Of a stretch of DNA of 64,000 bases, positions 59,674 to 64,000 are shown one piece after another (position 1 is the first letter of the stretch; each line of letters opens with the position of its first letter). Under the pieces are notes generated by a model. It was not told the DNA's origin and did no database searches. It worked only from the letters and a program-made list of their open reading frames with translations. Position numbers and translations under genes: made by a program. The stretch comes from an uncultured Muribaculaceae bacterium (GTDB lineage Bacteria > Bacteroidota > Bacteroidia > Bacteroidales > Muribaculaceae), in NCBI GenBank assembly GCA_958436175.1, contig CAUBJF010000001.1, forward strand, positions 124,001 through 188,000. The letters run 5' to 3'.

Positions 59674-59720
59674 ATTAAGGCTATTTTATATTCATAATTA
59701 ATCATTCTTCAATAATTTTG
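59674..59720 (+). promoter_or_regulatory. Promoter of the DUF5703/GH92 operon with upstream repeat
   Basis: TAATTTTG (59713-59720) is a consensus -7 box 28 nt before the ATG. ATTAAGG (59674-59680) lies 32 nt upstream of it, in the same relative orientation and at nearly the same distance as one of the repeats in the other two promoters. The -33 box is weak. Confidence 0.45.
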
Positions 59721-59748
59721 CACTTAAATAAACAATCACGCTAAAACC

Positions 59749-62001
59749 ATGAAGTCCTTTTCTAATCTTAGACTTTTTGCTTTGTTCTCGATCTTTCTTA
59801 TTCCTCTTTCTGCTTTAAGCGCCAAAGACCAGGGACTCCCGAAAGATATCAGCAATAAACTCTCAGCCTACAATGTCGTTTGGGATACACCGTCGACAAA
59901 CGGCTCCATGTCGTCGATGCCTCTTGGCAATGGCGACATAACATCTAATGTATGGGTCGAAGACAACGGCGACCTCATGCTCTACATCGGCAAATCCGAC
60001 TGCTGGAGCGAGGCGACCCGACTCCTCAAGATAGGCCGTCTTCGCATCAGCATGACTCCTAATCCATTTGTAAATCCGACACAGTTCAGCCAGGCCCTGA
60101 TTCTTGAAAATGGAGAAATTCGATTGGATGCACGCAACAGCGACCTTTCGGTAAATCTCAGGATATGGATTGATGCCAATCGTCCCGTACTGCATATTGA
60201 CGGCAAAACATCGAAAAATGTCAGGATAAGCTGTACGTCCGAGATTATGCGACGTGAAGCAAGGACATTCGAAGGCGGAGGTTCCAATCCTCTCTCATCA
60301 AGCTATCGTGGGCTCATGGACTCCCCGACATCTCCATCTGAAAGCGCCGACATAATAGCCGATATTCCGGGACGTATCGAGTGGTATCATCACAACCAGA
60401 CATCTTTCTTCGCGGCAATTCTCGAAAAACAGAATGTAGGCGAGCTTACCGCTAAATATAAAGATCCCTATCTGGGACGCATATTCGGCGCAGCTGTGAC
60501 AGGCCGCGATATGGAAAACGCCAACGACACAACACTCGTTAGCATCCGTCCCACTAAAGATATAGCTATCTCTCTCACGGCCCTGACAGGACAGTACGAC
60601 AATCCCGGAGAATGGCAGTCAGAACTGAACAGGCTCGTCGCAACTACCGAAAAAACGCCTCTTAAAGAAGCCTATCGTCAGCACTGCAAGTGGTGGAGCG
60701 ACTTCTGGAACAGAAGCTGGATATTCCTTTCCGGAAACGACAATGCACGCAAGATTACCCAAGGGTATCTCCTTCAACGATATATGATGGCATGCCAGAG
60801 CCGTGGCGCTTATCCCGTCAAGTTCAACGGCGGCACACTCACTTTCGACTATCAGGGGAAAAACGGCGACTATCGAAACTGGGGCCCCGGCTACTGGTAC
60901 CAGAACTGCCGCCTGTACCACTGGCCCATGACAGCATCCGGTGATTTCGACCTTAAAAAACCTTGGTTCGACATGTACATGAACATGCTGCCGCTACAGT
61001 GCGATGTTACAAAAAAATACTACGGTCACGAAGGCGCATTTTTCCCCGAGACTCTGAATTTCTTCGGTCTATACATTCAGGACGACTGGGGATGGAACAA
61101 CCCCGGCAAAGCCTCCCAGACACGCTGGATACGCTACCATTATGAAGGAGCTCTCGAGATGCTGGCCGAAATGATTGATTATTACGAACATACCAAAGAT
61201 ACTGTTTTCGCCGAGAACTATGTTGTTCCATTCGCAACACAGGTGATACGCTTCTTCGACCAGCATTGGCCGACAATCAACAATCAGTACCGATTCATCC
61301 CCGCAAACGCCCTCGAACAATTCTGGGACTGCCTCAACCCCATCGATTATATATCCGGACTCACCTACGACATCAATTGCCTGAAAAAGCTGCCGGAAGG
61401 CATCGTCAGCACCGATCTGCTTACCGAATGGGAGAATTGCCTCGCAAAACTACCGCCAATCCCCAAAAGCGGTGACGGAAGCCGACTGCTGCCGGCCGAA
61501 GAATATAGTGTAGACCGCAATTTTGAGAATCCTCAGTGTTATGCCATATTCCCCTTCCGCCTCTACGGAAAAAAACGCCCGGACTATGACGTGGCAATGA
61601 ACACCTTCAGAGACCGTAAATTCAAAATGTCGAATTGCTGGTCGCAGTGCGTCATACAGGCTGCCGCCCTCGGCCTCGACACCGAGATGGAGAATATGCT
61701 TATGCACAATGCCTCTGCCACAGATCCAGAAATCCGTTTTCCGGCCTTCTGGAAACCTGGAAGCGACTACATACCCGACTTCGACAACGGCGGTGTCCTC
61801 GCTACCGCCCTCCAGCTCATGCTTCTCGACAATATCGACGACAGCATCATACTCCTTCAGGCTATGCCCGACAACTGGAGCGTCGACTTCAAGCTCCATG
61901 CCAACGACAATACTACTGTCAGAGCCGTTGCCGAGGGCAAGAACGTCAAAAAGCTCGAAGTCTTCCCCCTTTCGAGGGAAAAAGATATCGTATTACCTTG
62001 A
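59749..62001 (+). CDS. DUF5703-domain, GH95-like glycosidase
   Basis: A 750-aa secreted protein (signal LFALFSIFLIPLSALSA). The N-terminal beta domain (about residues 38-330) begins with YNVVWDTPSTNGSMSSMPLGNGD and contains LMLYIGKSDCWSEATRLLKIG, as in DUF5703 proteins. The rest is an (alpha/alpha)6 barrel like GH95/GH65 enzymes, with GYLLQRYMMACQSRGAYPVKF, GDYRNWGPGYWYQN, QDDWGWNNPG and FIPANALEQFWDCLNPI, where acidic residues may be catalytic. Relatives of this fold include alpha-L-fucosidases and alpha-galactosidases. It ends 20 nt before a GH92-like gene, with which it is probably co-transcribed. Confidence 0.72.
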   Translation: MKSFSNLRLFALFSIFLIPLSALSAKDQGLPKDISNKLSAYNVVWDTPSTNGSMSSMPLGNGDITSNVWVEDNGDLMLYIGKSDCWSEATRLLKIGRLRISMTPNPFVNPTQFSQALILENGEIRLDARNSDLSVNLRIWIDANRPVLHIDGKTSKNVRISCTSEIMRREARTFEGGGSNPLSSSYRGLMDSPTSPSESADIIADIPGRIEWYHHNQTSFFAAILEKQNVGELTAKYKDPYLGRIFGAAVTGRDMENANDTTLVSIRPTKDIAISLTALTGQYDNPGEWQSELNRLVATTEKTPLKEAYRQHCKWWSDFWNRSWIFLSGNDNARKITQGYLLQRYMMACQSRGAYPVKFNGGTLTFDYQGKNGDYRNWGPGYWYQNCRLYHWPMTASGDFDLKKPWFDMYMNMLPLQCDVTKKYYGHEGAFFPETLNFFGLYIQDDWGWNNPGKASQTRWIRYHYEGALEMLAEMIDYYEHTKDTVFAENYVVPFATQVIRFFDQHWPTINNQYRFIPANALEQFWDCLNPIDYISGLTYDINCLKKLPEGIVSTDLLTEWENCLAKLPPIPKSGDGSRLLPAEEYSVDRNFENPQCYAIFPFRLYGKKRPDYDVAMNTFRDRKFKMSNCWSQCVIQAAALGLDTEMENMLMHNASATDPEIRFPAFWKPGSDYIPDFDNGGVLATALQLMLLDNIDDSIILLQAMPDNWSVDFKLHANDNTTVRAVAEGKNVKKLEVFPLSREKDIVLP

Positions 62002-62021
62002 AACATATCAACCTATCACTT

Positions 62022-64000
62022 ATGAATAAAACCAAGCTCACATTCTTTGCTCTGTTAGCGTCGGCAGGCCTCGTGGCATGCACATCTTCAGGCGAAAAGA
62101 AGATGCCGGTGGACTATGTAAATCCTTATATCGGTAATATAAGCCACCTTCTCGTCCCGACATTTCCCAATGTCCATCTTCCTAACAGCATGCTCCGGTT
62201 CGTGCCCGAACGCGGCGACTATACTTCCGACAGAATGAACGGTCTGCCGGTCACAGTGACGAACCACAGAGAAAAATCGGCATTCAACCTGACTCCTTAC
62301 CAGGGACCCGAAGATGCAATGCGCCCCGTAATGGCATATTCCTATGACAACGAAAATCTCCGTCCCTACAGCTACTCCGTATATCTCGAAGAGCCTGAGA
62401 CAGAAGTGCGTTTCGCACCATCAGCACAGTCGGCTGCCTATGAGCTGAAGATGAACGGCGACAGGCCATCATACCTGTTGCTAAATACCCGTCAGGGTGC
62501 TGTCAAAGCCGAAAACAACACCATACGCGGCTACCAGCAGCTCGACAACAACGTGAAAGTCTATCTCTATATGGAGACCGAACAGACTCCCTTAGAGATT
62601 ATGTCTGTCACGAACGATGCCGTCGACCATAACTCAGACAAAGCAGAGGGACGAAATGCCTGCGTAGCCTTGCTCTACGACAAAGCAGACTCAGTCCTCA
62701 ATATCCGCTACGGTATATCCTTCATCAGCGAGGAGCAGGCTGAGAAGAACCTGCGTCGCGAACTTGCATCCTACAGCGTCGATTCGATAGCGTCCGCAGC
62801 ACGTGATACCTGGAACGAGACTCTCGGCAAGATTGACGTTGAAAGCCTCAGCGACAATGACAAAACCATTTTCTATACATCGCTATATCGAACTTTCGAA
62901 CGTCCTGTATGTCTCAGCGAGGATGGAAAATATTTCAGTGCCTCCGACGGAAAAGTTCACGATGACGAAGGCAAGGCCTTCTATACCGACGACTGGATCT
63001 GGGACACATACCGTGCTGCCCATCCTCTACGTGTCATCATAGCACCTGAACTTGAGACCAATATCATCAACTCGTACCTACGTATGGCCTCGCAGACCGA
63101 CAGCCTCTGGATGCCTACATTCCCCGAAATAACCGGTGACACACGCCGCATGAACTCAAACCATGGCGTTGCTACCATCGCCGATGCCTGCGCCAAAGGC
63201 CTGACAGACTTCGACGCTGAGCTTGCCTTCGAAGCTTGCCGCAGAGGTATCGAGAACAAGACTCTCGCCCCCTGGAGCGGTGTCCCGGCAGGTAAGCTCA
63301 ATGAATTCTACAGGGAACACGGCTATATCCCGGCTCTCGATAACGGCGAAGAAGAGACCCTTCCCGAAGTACATTCCTTCGAAAAACGCCAGCCGGTTGC
63401 CGTTACTCTCGGCACATCATACGACGACTGGTGTCTTTCGCGCATCGCCGACTATCTTGGTGACACTGTCGCTGCAAACCATTATCGCGAACTCGCACTC
63501 AACTACCGCAATCTCTTCAATCCCGAAACCAAATTCTTCCACCCGAAGAACAAAGACGGTAAGTTTATCGAACCTTTCGACTATAACTTCCACGGTGGCA
63601 TGGGTGCCCGTGAATATTACGGAGAGAACAACGGCTGGGTTTACCGCTGGGACGTTCAGCACAACATTGCAGACCTTATCGACCTGATGGGGGGCAACGA
63701 TGCCTTCAATAACGAACTCGACCGCATGTTCAACGAACCTCTCGGAAGGGGTAAATATGCTTTCTATGCCAAGCTTCCCGACCATACCGGCAATGTCGGC
63801 CAGTTCTCGATGGCCAACGAACCGAGCCTTCACATTCCCTATCTTTATAACTACTCCGGCCAGCCCTGGAAGACCCAGAAAAGAATACGCAAGCTTCTCA
63901 AGGAATGGTTCCGAAACGACCTCATGGGCGTTCCCGGCGATGAAGACGGCGGCGGTATGACCTCATTCGTAGTGTTCTCGATGATAGGTCTCTACCCTGT
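62022..64000 (+). CDS. GH92-like alpha-mannosidase, 3' end beyond the window
   Basis: An open frame from ATG 62022-62024 to the window edge without a stop (about 659 residues seen). Lipoprotein signal with lipobox SAGLVAC (Cys at about residue 20). The N-terminal beta-sandwich starts VDYVNPYIGNISHLLVPTFPN; the (alpha/alpha)6 domain has YTDDWIWDTYRAAHPL, TFPEITGDTRRMNSNHGV, GTSYDDWCLSRIA, NEPSLHIPYLYNY and GVPGDEDGGGMTSFVVFSMIGLYPV. This is the GH92 pattern (Ca-dependent exo-alpha-mannosidases), but the N-terminal region is a divergent subtype. It may cut a non-mannan linkage. Only the last part is missing. Confidence 0.82.
   Translation, partial: MNKTKLTFFALLASAGLVACTSSGEKKMPVDYVNPYIGNISHLLVPTFPNVHLPNSMLRFVPERGDYTSDRMNGLPVTVTNHREKSAFNLTPYQGPEDAMRPVMAYSYDNENLRPYSYSVYLEEPETEVRFAPSAQSAAYELKMNGDRPSYLLLNTRQGAVKAENNTIRGYQQLDNNVKVYLYMETEQTPLEIMSVTNDAVDHNSDKAEGRNACVALLYDKADSVLNIRYGISFISEEQAEKNLRRELASYSVDSIASAARDTWNETLGKIDVESLSDNDKTIFYTSLYRTFERPVCLSEDGKYFSASDGKVHDDEGKAFYTDDWIWDTYRAAHPLRVIIAPELETNIINSYLRMASQTDSLWMPTFPEITGDTRRMNSNHGVATIADACAKGLTDFDAELAFEACRRGIENKTLAPWSGVPAGKLNEFYREHGYIPALDNGEEETLPEVHSFEKRQPVAVTLGTSYDDWCLSRIADYLGDTVAANHYRELALNYRNLFNPETKFFHPKNKDGKFIEPFDYNFHGGMGAREYYGENNGWVYRWDVQHNIADLIDLMGGNDAFNNELDRMFNEPLGRGKYAFYAKLPDHTGNVGQFSMANEPSLHIPYLYNYSGQPWKTQKRIRKLLKEWFRNDLMGVPGDEDGGGMTSFVVFSMIGLYP

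Noticed and set aside
1..64000. tRNA, rRNA, CRISPR array, insertion sequence, integrase or attachment site
   Set aside because: No tRNA T-arm pattern in a cloverleaf context, no regularly spaced repeats, and no transposase or recombinase frame was found on either strand.

Overview
The window looks like a chromosomal segment of a gut-type Bacteroidales bacterium, probably close to Muribaculaceae or Bacteroidaceae. The evidence is two SusC/SusD pairs embedded in long polysaccharide-utilisation loci (PULs), many secreted glycosidases with signal peptides or lipoboxes, DUF4923/DUF3823/DUF4988/DUF5703-type proteins, and promoters of the Bacteroidetes type (TTTG about 20 nt upstream of TAnnTTTG). 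Assignments rest on motifs read by eye; no database search was run.

Layout. (1) 1-3.55 kb, housekeeping: the 3' end of a CapD/FlaA1-like sugar-nucleotide enzyme, a DUF4923 protein, rplS (L19) and dnaK, with clear hairpin terminators. (2) 3.6-21.4 kb, one minus-strand operon-like cluster that reads as a sialic acid PUL. From its promoter it runs yhcH/nanQ - nanL (lyase) - nanE (AGE-type epimerase) - SusC - SusD - two tandem beta-propeller hydrolase-like proteins - PKD/PQQ-propeller lipoprotein - nanT-like MFS transporter - nagA - nagB - gltD-like oxidoreductase. Downstream lies a decayed fragment of a third propeller protein. A divergent ROK-family repressor (21.9-23.1 kb) is the likely regulator. 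(3) 23.1-29.2 kb, an accessory stretch: a broken AlkZ-related gene, a 1187-aa helical-repeat protein with a C-terminal FRG domain, a membrane protein plus small winged-helix regulator behind duplicated palindromes, and a RibD/DHFR-like reductase. (4) 29.4-53.6 kb, a 24-kb minus-strand PUL: DUF4988-type lipoprotein - SusC - SusD - DUF3823 - GH99-like - GH43 - GH3 - GH2 - SASA esterase - GH2 - GH43 - GH99-like. (5) 54.2-64 kb: a divergent regulator with an extracytoplasmic propeller, one membrane segment and a SARP-like cytoplasmic DNA-binding part, in tandem with a two-domain esterase; then a third GH99-like gene (minus), a DUF5703/GH95-like protein and the start of a GH92-like enzyme.

How the genes fit together. 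In the first PUL, outer-membrane import (SusCD) and surface propeller proteins feed NanT. NanL, NanE, NagA and NagB then take sialic acid to fructose-6-phosphate, ammonia and pyruvate; the GlcNAc kinase step is not in the window, and neither is a recognisable GH33 sialidase. In the second PUL, acetyl esterases and a mixed glycosidase set suggest an acetylated, branched heteroglycan. The neighbouring transmembrane regulator is the best candidate for its sensor. Repeats of ATTAAGG type occur at helically phased distances upstream of three promoters in this region and may be its operators.
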